From JBPYCR01 sp051846935 (GTDB taxonomy: Bacteria; Bacillota; Bacilli; Bacillales; Amphibacillaceae): a stretch of 64,000 bases of DNA. The stretch is taken from contig NZ_JBPYCS010000004.1 of assembly GCF_051846935.1 (NCBI RefSeq), positions 1-64,000 of the forward strand, written 5' to 3'. Shown here piece by piece: positions 44,270-53,203 of the stretch. Made by a program: the position numbers and the translations under genes. Within the stretch, counting starts at the first letter, position 1. Each line of letters opens with the position of its first letter. Under the pieces are notes generated by a model. It did no database searches, was not told the origin of the DNA, and saw only the letters and a list, made by a program, of their open reading frames with translations.

Positions 44270-44467
44270 TTATTCACTTTTATCAACTGTTAATTTTTCA
44301 TCTAATATTTCCTCTAACGCTTTTCCAACAAATTTCAAAGATTTAGGTTCTTCTATTAATAAATTGTCTTCCTCTAATAGTTGTCTTGCACGTCTTGCAG
44401 ATAACGTTACTAATGTATATTTAGATTTTATCTTTCCTTGTAAAGCATCAATCGAAGGTTCCAGCAT
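44270..44467 (-). CDS. rpoZ: RNA polymerase omega subunit
   Basis: Omega supports assembly of the beta' subunit into RNA polymerase. The 65-residue protein begins MLEPSIDALQGKIKSKYTLV and contains the diagnostic SARRARQL. GGAGG precedes the ATG, and the 5' end overlaps gmk by 20 bp, giving tight coupling. A terminator follows. Typical length for Bacillus. Confidence 0.96.
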   Translation of the reverse strand: MLEPSIDALQGKIKSKYTLVTLSARRARQLLEEDNLLIEEPKSLKFVGKALEEILDEKLTVDKSE

Positions 44468-45083
44468 TTAATTCATCCTCCATTACTTTTTTATATTGCT
44501 TTTCGATTCGTTCTCGTTTGCAATGCTCACTTGCAATAATTGCTTTCACTTTTTCTACAGCACGATCGACATGATCATTAACGACTACATAATCATAAGC
44601 ACTCATCATATCTATTTCTTTTTTCGCTTCTTTTAATCGGTTACGCACTAATTCAATTGATTCTGTACCCCGATTGACAATTCGGTTTTTTAATTCTTCC
44701 AAACTCGGAGGAAATAAAAAAATAAAAACACCGTTCGGGAAATTTTTCTTCACTTGCAAGGCACCTTGTACTTCTATTTCTAAAAACACATCGTTGCCTA
44801 GAGCCAGCTGCTGCTCCACATAATCCCTAGGGGTTCCGTAATAATTGTTCACATATTGAGCATACTCCAGTAATTTGTTTTGTTCAATTAAATGTAAAAA
44901 TTCTTCTTCAGATTTATAAAAGTAATCAATCCCATCTCTTTCACCTGGTCGTCTTTGTCTCGTTGTCATTGATATGGAATACTTTAAATTTGTATCTTGC
45001 TCAAATAGTCTCTGCCTAACCGTCCCTTTGCCTACACCGGACGGGCCGGAAAGAACAAATAAAATTCCTTTTTGTTCAAACAA
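44448..45083 (-). CDS. gmk: Guanylate kinase
   Basis: Gmk phosphorylates GMP to GDP and is a target of (p)ppGpp in Firmicutes. The 211-residue protein has the P-loop LSGPSGVGKGTVRQ near the N-terminus, the GMP-binding STTRQRRPGE-like TTRQRRPGERDGIDYFY, and the lid region. I start it at TTG 45083 because a perfect AGGAGG lies seven bases upstream; the ATG at 45107 overlaps remA and would put that site inside the gene. Order remA-gmk-rpoZ is conserved. Confidence 0.97.
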   Translation of the reverse strand: MFEQKGILFVLSGPSGVGKGTVRQRLFEQDTNLKYSISMTTRQRRPGERDGIDYFYKSEEEFLHLIEQNKLLEYAQYVNNYYGTPRDYVEQQLALGNDVFLEIEVQGALQVKKNFPNGVFIFLFPPSLEELKNRIVNRGTESIELVRNRLKEAKKEIDMMSAYDYVVVNDHVDRAVEKVKAIIASEHCKRERIEKQYKKVMEDELNAGTFD

Positions 45084-45099
45084 GTTGCTTCCTCCTAAA

Positions 45100-45360
45100 T
45101 TATTCATCCGTTATTTCATCATGGCTTAAAACACGTTGCCCGACCGTTTCCGGCTGGACTGCTGACAAGACTACGTGTCCGCTGTCTGTAATAATAACAG
45201 CCCTCGTCCGTCGTCCATATGTTGCATCCACGAGCTTATTATCATCTCTCGCTACGGTTATAATTCGTTTTATAGGTGCTGATTCCGGTGAAACGATAGA
45301 AATAATTCGATTAGCAGAAACAACATTTCCGAAACCTATATTAATTAATTGTAAACCCAA
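45100..45360 (-). CDS. remA: Extracellular matrix regulator RemA (DUF370)
   Basis: RemA is a DNA-binding activator of biofilm matrix genes and osmoprotection genes in B. subtilis. The 86-residue protein has the DUF370 signature NIGFGNVVSANRIISIVSPE, then SAPIKR and DATYGRRTRAVIITDSGHVVLSA. The apparent start is TTG at 45360 with GGGGGAACC upstream. It lies between yloC and gmk, as in Bacillus. The family is secure; target genes in this organism are unknown. Confidence 0.94.
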   Translation of the reverse strand: MGLQLINIGFGNVVSANRIISIVSPESAPIKRIITVARDDNKLVDATYGRRTRAVIITDSGHVVLSAVQPETVGQRVLSHDEITDE

Positions 45361-45462
45361 CCCGGTTCCCCCTTGGTTATTTGTCTTTTCAACAGCTTTG
45401 TTTCATAAACAGTTATATCATTATGTACATTATAGAGAAAACAGCTTATTAAATTCAAATAT

Positions 45463-46341
45463 CTACTCAATGTTTTGGATTTGTTCTTTTATTTTCTCAA
45501 TGTTGCTTTTAATCACGACGACGGAAGCGCTAATTTCGGGATCCATCGATTTTGCACCAACTGTATTTGCTTCACGAAGCATCTCCTGTAAAATAAAGTC
45601 TAATTTCCGACCTATCGGCTCCTTTGCTTCAGTAATTTCCCAAAAGTGATTTAAATGGCTCGATAACCTTGTAATTTCTTCTGTAATATCACCTTTTTCA
45701 GCTAAAATAGCAATCTCTTGTAATAAATGACTATGTTCAATTGCTATCGTTGTACCTGTAAATTCTTCAATACGCTGTTGAATACGTTCTCGATATTCAT
45801 CAATTACATGAACGCGCCGTTCTTCAAGTCCAAATACGTGTTCCTTTATTACAGCAGCCCTTTTTTTAATATCTTTAAAGAGAAACTGCCCTTCTCGTTT
45901 TCTCGCTGAAACAACTTGCATACATGCCTTTTCTACTCCTTCTAATACGGTCGGTTCAATGGTGCTCAACTCTGCTTCTTTTTCACTAATCCGCATTATA
46001 TTCGGTAAGGAGAGAATAGATGAAAGCGGTACTTCGCTGGACAACTGAAAACGTGATTTTATTTCTTGAGCTTGTTCCATAAATTGCTCCAACAAATCCC
46101 AATCTGTATCTAATGCTTGATTCTTTCGTTGGCCTTCCTGTTCAATATAAACTTCAATTCGCCCTCGATAAAAATAACGTTGAATCATCTTTCTTATTTT
46201 GTCTTCCATGCTTATAAATGTACGAGGAATTTTAGGCGAAAAGTCTAAATATCGATTGTTAATCGTTCTAATTTCAACAGTAATTGTCGTATTCGCTGTT
46301 GACACAGAAGCAAAACCATAGCCGGTCATACTTCTAACCAT
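45463..46341 (-). CDS. yloC: YicC/YloC family endoribonuclease
   Basis: YicC-family proteins are endoribonucleases; E. coli YicC promotes decay of the small RNA RyhB. The 292-residue protein starts VRSMTGYGFAS, has TVEIRTINNRYLD and ends with EEITRLSSHLNHF, GRKLDFILQEMLREANT and MDPEISASVVVIKSNIEKIKEQIQN, all diagnostic. GGGGGG precedes the ATG and a promoter lies 23-51 bases upstream, with a perfect inverted repeat at its -35. It heads the yloC-remA-gmk-rpoZ unit. Confidence 0.94.
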   Translation of the reverse strand: MVRSMTGYGFASVSTANTTITVEIRTINNRYLDFSPKIPRTFISMEDKIRKMIQRYFYRGRIEVYIEQEGQRKNQALDTDWDLLEQFMEQAQEIKSRFQLSSEVPLSSILSLPNIMRISEKEAELSTIEPTVLEGVEKACMQVVSARKREGQFLFKDIKKRAAVIKEHVFGLEERRVHVIDEYRERIQQRIEEFTGTTIAIEHSHLLQEIAILAEKGDITEEITRLSSHLNHFWEITEAKEPIGRKLDFILQEMLREANTVGAKSMDPEISASVVVIKSNIEKIKEQIQNIE

Positions 46342-46363
46342 CTAAATCCCCCCATTAAGTGTT

Positions 46364-46408
46364 ATTATACCTTGCTTAACAAAATATCTCTAGAAAATAA
46401 TCTAGAGA
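46364..46408 (-). promoter_or_regulatory. yloC promoter with 8-bp inverted repeat
   Basis: TATAAT (46364-46369) lies 17 bases from TAGAGA (46387-46392) on minus. The -35 region is part of a perfect TCTCTAGA-6-TCTAGAGA palindrome at 46387-46408, which could bind a dimeric regulator. Confidence 0.5.
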
Positions 46409-46411
46409 AGA

Positions 46412-46497
46412 TGAAGCCACGTATTTGTAGGTGCTTATTTAGAACTTTTAAAAACACGTTTTTGTATCAATTAATTTATTTTTTTACTACGATGCAA
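46412..46497 (+). repeat. Degraded copy of the dispersed repeat
   Basis: CACGTATTTGTAGGTGCTTA and the following AT-rich stretch align with the consensus of copies A-D at many positions, with several substitutions and small indels. It lies 60-140 bp from the better copy C, in the same orientation. Confidence 0.5.
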
Positions 46498-46557
46498 CTG
46501 CTACTGTTGTTATAATAATCAATGATAGACCTTATCTGCAAGCATTCTGAAGCATCG

Positions 46558-46653
46558 GATTGAGTCAAGTATTTGTGGGTGTTATTTTAAGAAGTTAAAA
46601 AACCTCTCTTTGTATTCGTTGATTTTAGTATTGATTCCTACCAACCGCAGTAG
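46558..46653 (+). repeat. Dispersed ~100-bp repeat, copy C
   Basis: Matches copy D over 96 bases with about three changes and ends at CCGCAGTAG. Confidence 0.85.
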
Positions 46654-46806
46654 CTTTAATTAATAAAAACAGCAGCCAAAAGATGAAATTCTTCAAATTT
46701 ACTTAAAGCGAATTATAAAAATGGCACGCTTTAACACATAGAAGAACCCATCCTTTAGCTACTTTTTTCACAACAAAATGCGAACAACCGCTTTAATTAC
46801 CGCCGA

Positions 46807-49467
46807 TCATTGTTCTTTTTTCTTTTTAGGAAATCCAAATAAAACGGTTGGCAAGGCTGCCAGTGCAATAATAAACATCCAATCCCAGCCATTTATCGCC
46901 GTTGTATGAAATACAGGCTGTAACGGCTGCCAATAAATTACTACGAGTAGTAATAATAAAGAAGAAATAACAGCGAAAACTAAGTATATATTTTGAAAAG
47001 GGTTACGAGCAAATACACCTTCCTCACTCCGACAATCGAATACGTGAATTAGCTGTGCCAAAACAAGCGTGGAAAATGCTAATGTTTGTCCATAAACAAG
47101 GTTTTCTGGATTATTGTCATATCCGATGACAAATGCAATCAATGCAACTACTCCGATTACTGCACCTCGACTAATAATTTTAAAGCCGAGCCCTCTCGAA
47201 AAAACACCTTCCTTTGGATCTCTCGGTGGTCTTTTCATAACGTCGGCTTCTGGTTTGTCAAGACCAAGAGCCATTGCTGGCAGTCCATCTGTAACTAAAT
47301 TAACCCATAATATTTGTACAGGTACGAGCGGAAGTGGCATTGCCAAAATCATCGCCATTAGCATCACTAATATTTCCCCTACATTTGAAGCTAATAAATA
47401 GCGGATAAATTTGCGAATATTATCATAGATGTTTCTGCCTTCTTTTATTGCTGCTTTTATTGTTGCAAAATTATCATCCATTAAAATTAAGGAAGACGCT
47501 TCTTTTGTTACGTCCGTGCCACTAATTCCCATACTTATTCCAATATCGCTCGCTTTTATTGCAGGGGCATCATTAACACCATCGCCTGTCATAGCGACAA
47601 CATGTCCTCTATTTTGTAAAGATTGTACAATTTTTAACTTATGCTCTGGAGTAACTCGAGCAAAAACATATACATTATCAATTACTCGATCCAATGCCTC
47701 GGTAGACATTTCATTTAAATCGGAACCTGACATTACGAGTCCATCCACTGGGAGTAGATTTATTTGTGTTGCTACTGCTCTTGCAGTCTCTTCATGATCA
47801 CCCGTTATCATTACCGTTTTAATTCCTGCCTGCATACACTCTTCTATAGCTGGCTTCACTTCTTTTCGAGGTGGATCCATCATACCGTATAATCCAACAA
47901 ATGTAAGGTCTTTTTCTAAAAATGCCGATTCTAGACCATCGGTTTTTGAAATAGGCTTCATAGAAATAGCAATTGTTCGATACGCCTTCGCTGCCATTTC
48001 ATTTACTGCGCTTTCAATTATATGCTTATCTTTCAAACGCTTTCTGCCATCTTTCGTCAAGTGATACAGACAGCGAGGCAGTACGATTTCTGGAGCTCCC
48101 TTTGTAATGAGAAATCGCATATCGTTCTCATCTTCCACAATAACACTCATTCGTTTTCGCTCGGAATCAAACGGTATTTCTTTTATAATCTTGAATCGCT
48201 CTTCTGTCCGGTGATTAAAGCCGATTTTCCGACTCGCAACAAGCAAGGCTCCATCTGTTGGATCTCCGTCAACAATATACCTCCCTCGTTTTACTTGTAA
48301 GGTGGCATGATTGCAAAGCGATCCATATAGTAACATTTTTTCTAAATTTGGATGACTATCATTCAGTTTTTTATCCTTTAAATAAAAGTCGCCTTTCGTA
48401 GTATATCCTTCTCCTGTAACTTCAATTGTTTCTCCGTTTAAATACAATTCCTTTACCGTCATTTGATTTTCCGTTATTGTTCCTGTCTTATCTGAACAAA
48501 TTACAGAAGCGCAGCCTAATGTTTCCACTGCAGATAATTTACGCACAATAGCCTTTCTTCTAATCATCCGCTGAACACCAAGCGAAAGTGCTACTGTTAC
48601 AATTGCGGGTAACCCTTCGGGAATAGCCGCTACCGCAAGTGAAACACCTGCCAAAAACATATTATAAACAGGATGCCCTTGATATACACCTATACCGACA
48701 ACAAGTGCTGTTAAAAGTAATACGGTAATAATTAAAATTTTTCCAAGCTCTGCTAGCTTGTTTTCAAGCGGAGTTGGGGCTTTTTTTGTTTCAGCCATTA
48801 ATGACGCAATTTGACCCATAAACGTATTCATACCTGTATGAACAACAATACCGATTCCTGATCCTTTCGTAACCAATGTGCCCATAAAACCCATATTCAC
48901 CTGATCCTGTGCTTCTAGCTTATCCCGATGAATTGGCGCAGCATGCTTAAGAACAGGAACAGATTCACCTGTGAGGGCCGATTCCTCCGTTTCTAAATGA
49001 TTTGCTTGGACAATTCTTATGTCAGCAGCAATTCGATCGCCACTGTTTACACGAATTACATCCCCAACAACTGCTTCTTTCGAAGGGAGGCGTTGCCATT
49101 CGCCATCCCGTAAAACATGTATCATCGGAGCAGATAGCTCTTTTAGCTTTTCCATTGATTTTTCTGCTTTTTGTTCCTGAAAAAAACCTATGATTCCATT
49201 CACTAAGACAATAACCATTATTGCAATTGCGTCAATAAACTCTCCGAGCATACCTGCAATTAATGTTGCGGCTAACAAAACAATTACCATAAAATCTTGA
49301 AATTGCTTTAAAAACAACAACCAACGTGCTTGATGTTTCTCATTTTCAAGCACATTTAAGCCAAATCTTTTTTGGCGCTGTTTAACTTGTGCATCATTTA
49401 ATCCTTTATTCGAAACAACATGCAATTTTTGCTCTACACGCTCAACATCAAGTTGATACCATTTCAC
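46807..49467 (-). CDS. yloB: Calcium-transporting P-type ATPase (PacL/YloB type)
   Basis: A P2A-type cation ATPase; the B. subtilis homologue YloB carries Ca2+ and is linked to sporulation and germination. The 886-residue protein has the actuator motif ALTGESVPV, the PEGLPAIV segment in membrane helix 4, the phosphorylation site CSDKTGTITENQM, the nucleotide domain, and TGDGVNDAPAIKASDIG. Ten membrane helices are expected from hydrophobic stretches. I start at GTG 49467, with GGAGG eight bases upstream. It is divergent from rqcH. Specificity for calcium is inferred from the family. Confidence 0.93.
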   Translation of the reverse strand: MKWYQLDVERVEQKLHVVSNKGLNDAQVKQRQKRFGLNVLENEKHQARWLLFLKQFQDFMVIVLLAATLIAGMLGEFIDAIAIMVIVLVNGIIGFFQEQKAEKSMEKLKELSAPMIHVLRDGEWQRLPSKEAVVGDVIRVNSGDRIAADIRIVQANHLETEESALTGESVPVLKHAAPIHRDKLEAQDQVNMGFMGTLVTKGSGIGIVVHTGMNTFMGQIASLMAETKKAPTPLENKLAELGKILIITVLLLTALVVGIGVYQGHPVYNMFLAGVSLAVAAIPEGLPAIVTVALSLGVQRMIRRKAIVRKLSAVETLGCASVICSDKTGTITENQMTVKELYLNGETIEVTGEGYTTKGDFYLKDKKLNDSHPNLEKMLLYGSLCNHATLQVKRGRYIVDGDPTDGALLVASRKIGFNHRTEERFKIIKEIPFDSERKRMSVIVEDENDMRFLITKGAPEIVLPRCLYHLTKDGRKRLKDKHIIESAVNEMAAKAYRTIAISMKPISKTDGLESAFLEKDLTFVGLYGMMDPPRKEVKPAIEECMQAGIKTVMITGDHEETARAVATQINLLPVDGLVMSGSDLNEMSTEALDRVIDNVYVFARVTPEHKLKIVQSLQNRGHVVAMTGDGVNDAPAIKASDIGISMGISGTDVTKEASSLILMDDNFATIKAAIKEGRNIYDNIRKFIRYLLASNVGEILVMLMAMILAMPLPLVPVQILWVNLVTDGLPAMALGLDKPEADVMKRPPRDPKEGVFSRGLGFKIISRGAVIGVVALIAFVIGYDNNPENLVYGQTLAFSTLVLAQLIHVFDCRSEEGVFARNPFQNIYLVFAVISSLLLLLVVIYWQPLQPVFHTTAINGWDWMFIIALAALPTVLFGFPKKKKEQ

Positions 49468-49556
49468 ATCGCATTCCTCCAGCATTATTACGTAGCATCC
49501 AAATCATTTTAGGTACATCCCTTTAACGAATATGTATGCAGACTTGTCCGAAATAA

Positions 49557-49565
49557 TGCTATAAT
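49557..49565 (+). promoter_or_regulatory. Extended -10 promoter of rqcH
   Basis: TGCTATAAT is a perfect extended -10 box 20 bases before the rqcH start. The -35 region is weak, as is common with this type. Confidence 0.55.
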
Positions 49566-49584
49566 TACACGAGAGGTGAAAATG

Positions 49585-51300
49585 ATGCCCTTTGATGGAG
49601 TCGTAACGAAAGCAACAGTAGAAGAATTGCAAAAACACATAACATTAGGTCGAATTTCAAAAATTTATCAACCAACAGATACGGAGATCGTCTTTACAAT
49701 AAGAAACAATCGAAAAAATTATAGCTTCGTATTATCCATTCACCCATCCTATGCCCGTTTTCATTTAACGGAGAGCACGTACCAGAACCCAGATGAACCG
49801 CCTATGTTTTGTATGGTATTGCGCAAGCATATTCTCGGGTCAACGATTGAGCTCATCGAGCAGGATGGACTAGAAAGAATTGTTTCAATTACATTGAATA
49901 CAAGAAATGAAATAGGCGATGCATCGACTAAAACACTTGTTCTTGAGTTAATGGGGAAGCATAGCAATATTATTCTTCTTAATGAAACAAAAGAACAAAT
50001 TATAGATAGTTTAAAACATGTCCCACCATATCAAAACCGATATCGTTCTATTTTACCTGGAATTGAATATAGGCGCCCACCTATCCAAAATAAATTAAAT
50101 CCTTTACACATTGATGCTTTTGATTTTATTAAACAATTAGATTTCAATGCTGGTAAAATAGATAAACAAATAGTAGAAGCACTGGATGGAATATCTCCAA
50201 TTTTAGCAAAGGAAATCGTTTATCGGGCCCATCTTGGCTCAGAAAAAACGTATATGGAAAAGTTTTCTGAAATCCAAAAACTTATTTTAAAGCGTAAATA
50301 CACACCTATAATTTATACTAACGATAAAGAGGATTTCCATGTCCTACCTTTGACATCGATTCATGGAGAAAACAAATCATTTGAATCAACGAACACGATG
50401 CTTGATTACTTTTATACAGGAAAAGCGGATAGAGATCGTGTAAAGCAACAAGCAAAGGATCTTTATCGTTTTCTAAAAAATGAACGGGATAAAAACAAGC
50501 GTAAGCTTTCCATACATGAAAAGACAATTAAAAAGGCAAAAAAGGCACAAACGTATCAAAAGCTAGGCGAGCTATTGACAGCAAATATGCATCTCGTTAA
50601 TCATGGGGATACGAATATAAACGTTATTGATTATTATGATCCAGATCAAAAACAAATAACAATTGAATTGCAACCTAACAAAACTCCTAGCGAAAATGCG
50701 CAAGCCTTCTTTAAAAAATATCGAAAATTAACGACATCGAAACAAATTGTTGAAATAGAAATAAAGAAAACTACAGAAGAAATTACTTATTTGGAGCAGC
50801 TGCTACAACATCTCGAGCATGCTCGAGATGAGGACATCGAAGAAATACGTGAGGAATTGCGTGATGGTGGATATTTAAAACGGAAAAAGCAGAAAAAAAA
50901 GCGCAAGCACGTACGAATAACGCCTGAAAAATTTTATGCTACGGATGGAACGACTATTTATGTTGGCAAAAACAACAAACAAAACGAGTATGTAACACAT
51001 CGACTTGCACATCGTGATGACGTTTGGCTTCATGCCGTTGATATTCCGGGTTCACACGTTGTTATACGCAGCAAAGAGCCCAGCGAAGCAACGCTATTGG
51101 AAGCAGCCTTATTAGCAGCCTACTACAGTAAGGCGCAACAATCCGCATCAGTACCAATTGACTATACAAAAATAAGACATGTCAAAAAAGCGAAAGGGGC
51201 TAAACCAGGATTTGTTACGTACGATCAGCAAAAAACTATTTATGTTACACCTAGTAAACAAGCTATCGAACGTTTAAAAAACAATGCGATCGAAAATTAA
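49585..51300 (+). CDS. rqcH: Ribosome quality control protein RqcH (FbpA/YloA)
   Basis: RqcH (NEMF/Rqc2 family) binds stalled 50S subunits with peptidyl-tRNA and adds C-terminal alanine tails that mark nascent chains for degradation. The 571-residue protein has an N-terminal NFACT-N domain (MPFDGVVTKATVEEL), a central coiled coil (about residues 280-430), a basic stretch (KRKKQKKKRKHVRI) and the C-terminal NFACT-R domain (HRDDVWLHAVDIPGSHVVIR). The NFACT-N domain carries the DR-type residues needed for tRNA recruitment in relatives only if aligned; I did not verify them. Start at 49585 is chosen for spacing from GAGAGGTG. It is on plus, as in B. subtilis relative to yloB. Confidence 0.93.
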   Translation: MPFDGVVTKATVEELQKHITLGRISKIYQPTDTEIVFTIRNNRKNYSFVLSIHPSYARFHLTESTYQNPDEPPMFCMVLRKHILGSTIELIEQDGLERIVSITLNTRNEIGDASTKTLVLELMGKHSNIILLNETKEQIIDSLKHVPPYQNRYRSILPGIEYRRPPIQNKLNPLHIDAFDFIKQLDFNAGKIDKQIVEALDGISPILAKEIVYRAHLGSEKTYMEKFSEIQKLILKRKYTPIIYTNDKEDFHVLPLTSIHGENKSFESTNTMLDYFYTGKADRDRVKQQAKDLYRFLKNERDKNKRKLSIHEKTIKKAKKAQTYQKLGELLTANMHLVNHGDTNINVIDYYDPDQKQITIELQPNKTPSENAQAFFKKYRKLTTSKQIVEIEIKKTTEEITYLEQLLQHLEHARDEDIEEIREELRDGGYLKRKKQKKKRKHVRITPEKFYATDGTTIYVGKNNKQNEYVTHRLAHRDDVWLHAVDIPGSHVVIRSKEPSEATLLEAALLAAYYSKAQQSASVPIDYTKIRHVKKAKGAKPGFVTYDQQKTIYVTPSKQAIERLKNNAIEN

Positions 51301-51460
51301 ATTTTAAAAGTTATTTATCTGTTATAGTAGTTGATCCCTCTCTTATTAATCGTTCGTTCCTGCCCACTTCTTTAATTATAATTTATAAAAGAGTGGTGCA
51401 TATACACAGTAGAAAACACACCATTTGAGAGGGGTCACTTATGCTTTACAGTACCTGTCG
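51301..51460. other. Convergent intergenic region between rqcH and LysR gene
   Basis: TGATCCCTCTC (51333-51343) and GAGAGGGGTCA (51427-51437) pair with one wobble across 83 bases, and GGTGCATATACAC/GTGTG segments lie between. This may act as a two-way terminator; no simple hairpin with a T run is obvious. Confidence 0.35.
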
Positions 51461-52321
51461 TTAAATAAACTTCTCACTTAAAAGCAGCTTAATAAAACTA
51501 TCTACTTGAGGGAGATCACTTACTCCTTCTTGATAACTTAACCACGTACTACGTGCTACATTTTTATTGTCTACCGTAAAAGGAATATGCGGATAGTCAC
51601 ACATCAATGAGTCAGATACACTTTTTGGCAATACAGCCATTCCGATCCCCTGCTTCATAAATTGTTTACACGTTTCAATTTGATCAACACGTATTGTTTT
51701 CAAAGCGCTTACTTTCCCTTGGTGATCATAAAACCAATGATCCGCAAGCTCGTTCATATGATCATCACTTTTAAAGGAAATTAATGGGCGATCTTTAACT
51801 TTTCCTTCTATAAAAGGTTCAATATCAAATATATATAACGGATCGTCAAATAAGTGAATACATGTGCTTTCAGTCAACTTCTCCCCGCGTATTATACACA
51901 CATGATATTTTTTATGTGCTCGTTTAATATCTTCACTAAGCCCGGTCACTAAATCAATTGAGACGAGTGGATACATTTTCGTATATTCAGCCAAAATACT
52001 TGGAAGAAATCGCTGGCTAATTAAAGAAGAGCATGCGATGGATAGCGTACCACGAATCTCTTTGCTCGATTGAGCTAATTTATTTTTAACTTGACCTTCT
52101 TGCTGGATAACTTCCTTTGCATGCTCTAATATAATTTCACCACTTGGTGTTACGACTAATCGTTTTGGCGTACGTATAAAAATTGTTTCCCCAAAGTAAT
52201 CTTCAATATATTTCAATCTCTGAGATACAGCCGGTTGTGATATTAATACAGCTTTGGCAGTGCCCCGAACTGTACCAATTTCATACAATTTAAGAAGCAA
52301 TTCATAATCATCAATTTTCAT
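51461..52321 (-). CDS. LysR family transcriptional regulator
   Basis: A 286-residue LysR-type regulator with an N-terminal winged helix-turn-helix (ELLLKLYEIGTVRGTAKAVL.. ISQPAVSQRLKYIEDYFG) and a C-terminal ligand-binding domain of the periplasmic-binding-protein fold. The helix-turn-helix is unusual only in the GTVRGTAKAVLIS spacer. The effector and targets are unknown. It sits between rqcH and pyrE, where B. subtilis carries a sulfate-assimilation cluster, and has no functional divergent partner; a short truncated open frame on plus begins 112 bp away. I start at ATG 52321; a TTG six codons upstream is possible. Confidence 0.85.
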   Translation of the reverse strand: MKIDDYELLLKLYEIGTVRGTAKAVLISQPAVSQRLKYIEDYFGETIFIRTPKRLVVTPSGEIILEHAKEVIQQEGQVKNKLAQSSKEIRGTLSIACSSLISQRFLPSILAEYTKMYPLVSIDLVTGLSEDIKRAHKKYHVCIIRGEKLTESTCIHLFDDPLYIFDIEPFIEGKVKDRPLISFKSDDHMNELADHWFYDHQGKVSALKTIRVDQIETCKQFMKQGIGMAVLPKSVSDSLMCDYPHIPFTVDNKNVARSTWLSYQEGVSDLPQVDSFIKLLLSEKFI

Positions 52322-52433
52322 TATAATCTTCCCATCCAATAAGTAATACGAATTACATTTTATTATATAGTATTATTTTACCAATTGCATTATAAGTTAT
52401 AATAAATAAGTAATCGAGATAAAGGATATACGC

Positions 52434-52571
52434 ATGAAAACCAAAAAATTAGCTTGTAATAGGCTGTCGGCGTATGTTGTATGTGAAAATCATCGTAAAG
52501 TAGGAATTGATTTGGAGAAAAAAGCTAAACATGAATCGTACGAGCCACTTCATATTTGTTATGGCTTGTAC
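52434..52571 (+). pseudogene. Possible truncated gene fragment (phosphopantetheinyl transferase-like?)
   Basis: An ATG with AAAGGA upstream opens a frame divergent from the LysR gene. Its first ~45 residues include RLSAYVVCENHRKVGIDLEK, which resembles the SHSxxYVVCA...VGIDIE region of Sfp-type 4'-phosphopantetheinyl transferases. The frame then runs into pyrE on the opposite strand, so at best this is a remnant. The resemblance is short and could be chance. Confidence 0.25.
52538..52571 (-). terminator. Hairpin downstream of pyrE
   Basis: GTACGAGCCA and TGGCTTGTAC pair over 10 bp with one wobble, 18 bases past the pyrE stop. The T tract on minus is poor. Confidence 0.45.
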
Positions 52572-52588
52572 AATTCAAATTTAATCCG

Positions 52589-53203
52589 TTATATTTGGTC
52601 TCGCCATTGTAGCAATTCTTCCTTATCTTGCAGTGTAATTTCTTCATCGGCAACCAATGCATCAATAAGAAGCTCAAAAGTCGTAATCGTTTTAAAAGGT
52701 ATGGTTTCTTGAGCAAAACGTCGAGTCGATTCAGCTAAGCCATATGTAAATATGGCCAATACACCAGTTACATGAAGTCCTTCATCCATAAGTACTTTTG
52801 CTGCTTCGATGGATGAACCACCAGTCGATATTAAATCCTCTATGACTAGTACATTTTGCCCTTTCTCTACCTTACCTTCAATCTGATTCCCTTTTCCGTG
52901 TCCCTTTGGCTTCGATCGGACATATACCATTGGTAAATTTAATTTATCTGCAACCCAAGCAGCATGTGGGATACCAGCAGTTGCACATCCTGCAATAACA
53001 TCTGGTTGAATATCCATTGCTTTTATTTCTGCAATAAAAGCTTTAATCAGTTTATTTCGAACATCCGGATAAGACATCGTTAGTCGATTATCACAATATA
53101 TAGGTGATTTAATACCAGAAGTCCACGTAAAATAGTTATTTGGTCTAATTTGGACTGCTTTTATTTCTAATAAATCTCTTGCTATTTCAACATTAAGCTT
53201 CAT
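52589..53203 (-). CDS. pyrE: Orotate phosphoribosyltransferase
   Basis: PyrE joins orotate to PRPP, giving orotidine 5'-phosphate. The 204-residue protein has YFTWTSGIKSPIYCDNR near the N-terminus and the PRPP motif VLVIEDLISTGGSSIEAA (about 117-134). I start at ATG 53203 with AGGAGTGGG upstream, overlapping the pyrF 3' end by 11 bp; the longer frame lies inside pyrF. It is the last gene of the pyr operon, as in Bacillus. Confidence 0.97.
   Translation of the reverse strand: MKLNVEIARDLLEIKAVQIRPNNYFTWTSGIKSPIYCDNRLTMSYPDVRNKLIKAFIAEIKAMDIQPDVIAGCATAGIPHAAWVADKLNLPMVYVRSKPKGHGKGNQIEGKVEKGQNVLVIEDLISTGGSSIEAAKVLMDEGLHVTGVLAIFTYGLAESTRRFAQETIPFKTITTFELLIDALVADEEITLQDKEELLQWRDQI

Larger units (their letters stand above)
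46409..46806. other. Repeat-containing gap between yloB and yloC
   Basis: About 400 bp with one good and one degraded copy of the dispersed repeat. No gene or terminator for yloB is clear. Confidence 0.5.

Noticed and set aside
46807..49467. Possible heavy-metal P-type ATPase
   Set aside because: It lacks N-terminal CxxC metal-binding domains and the CPC motif, and has the PEGLP motif of Ca2+-type pumps.
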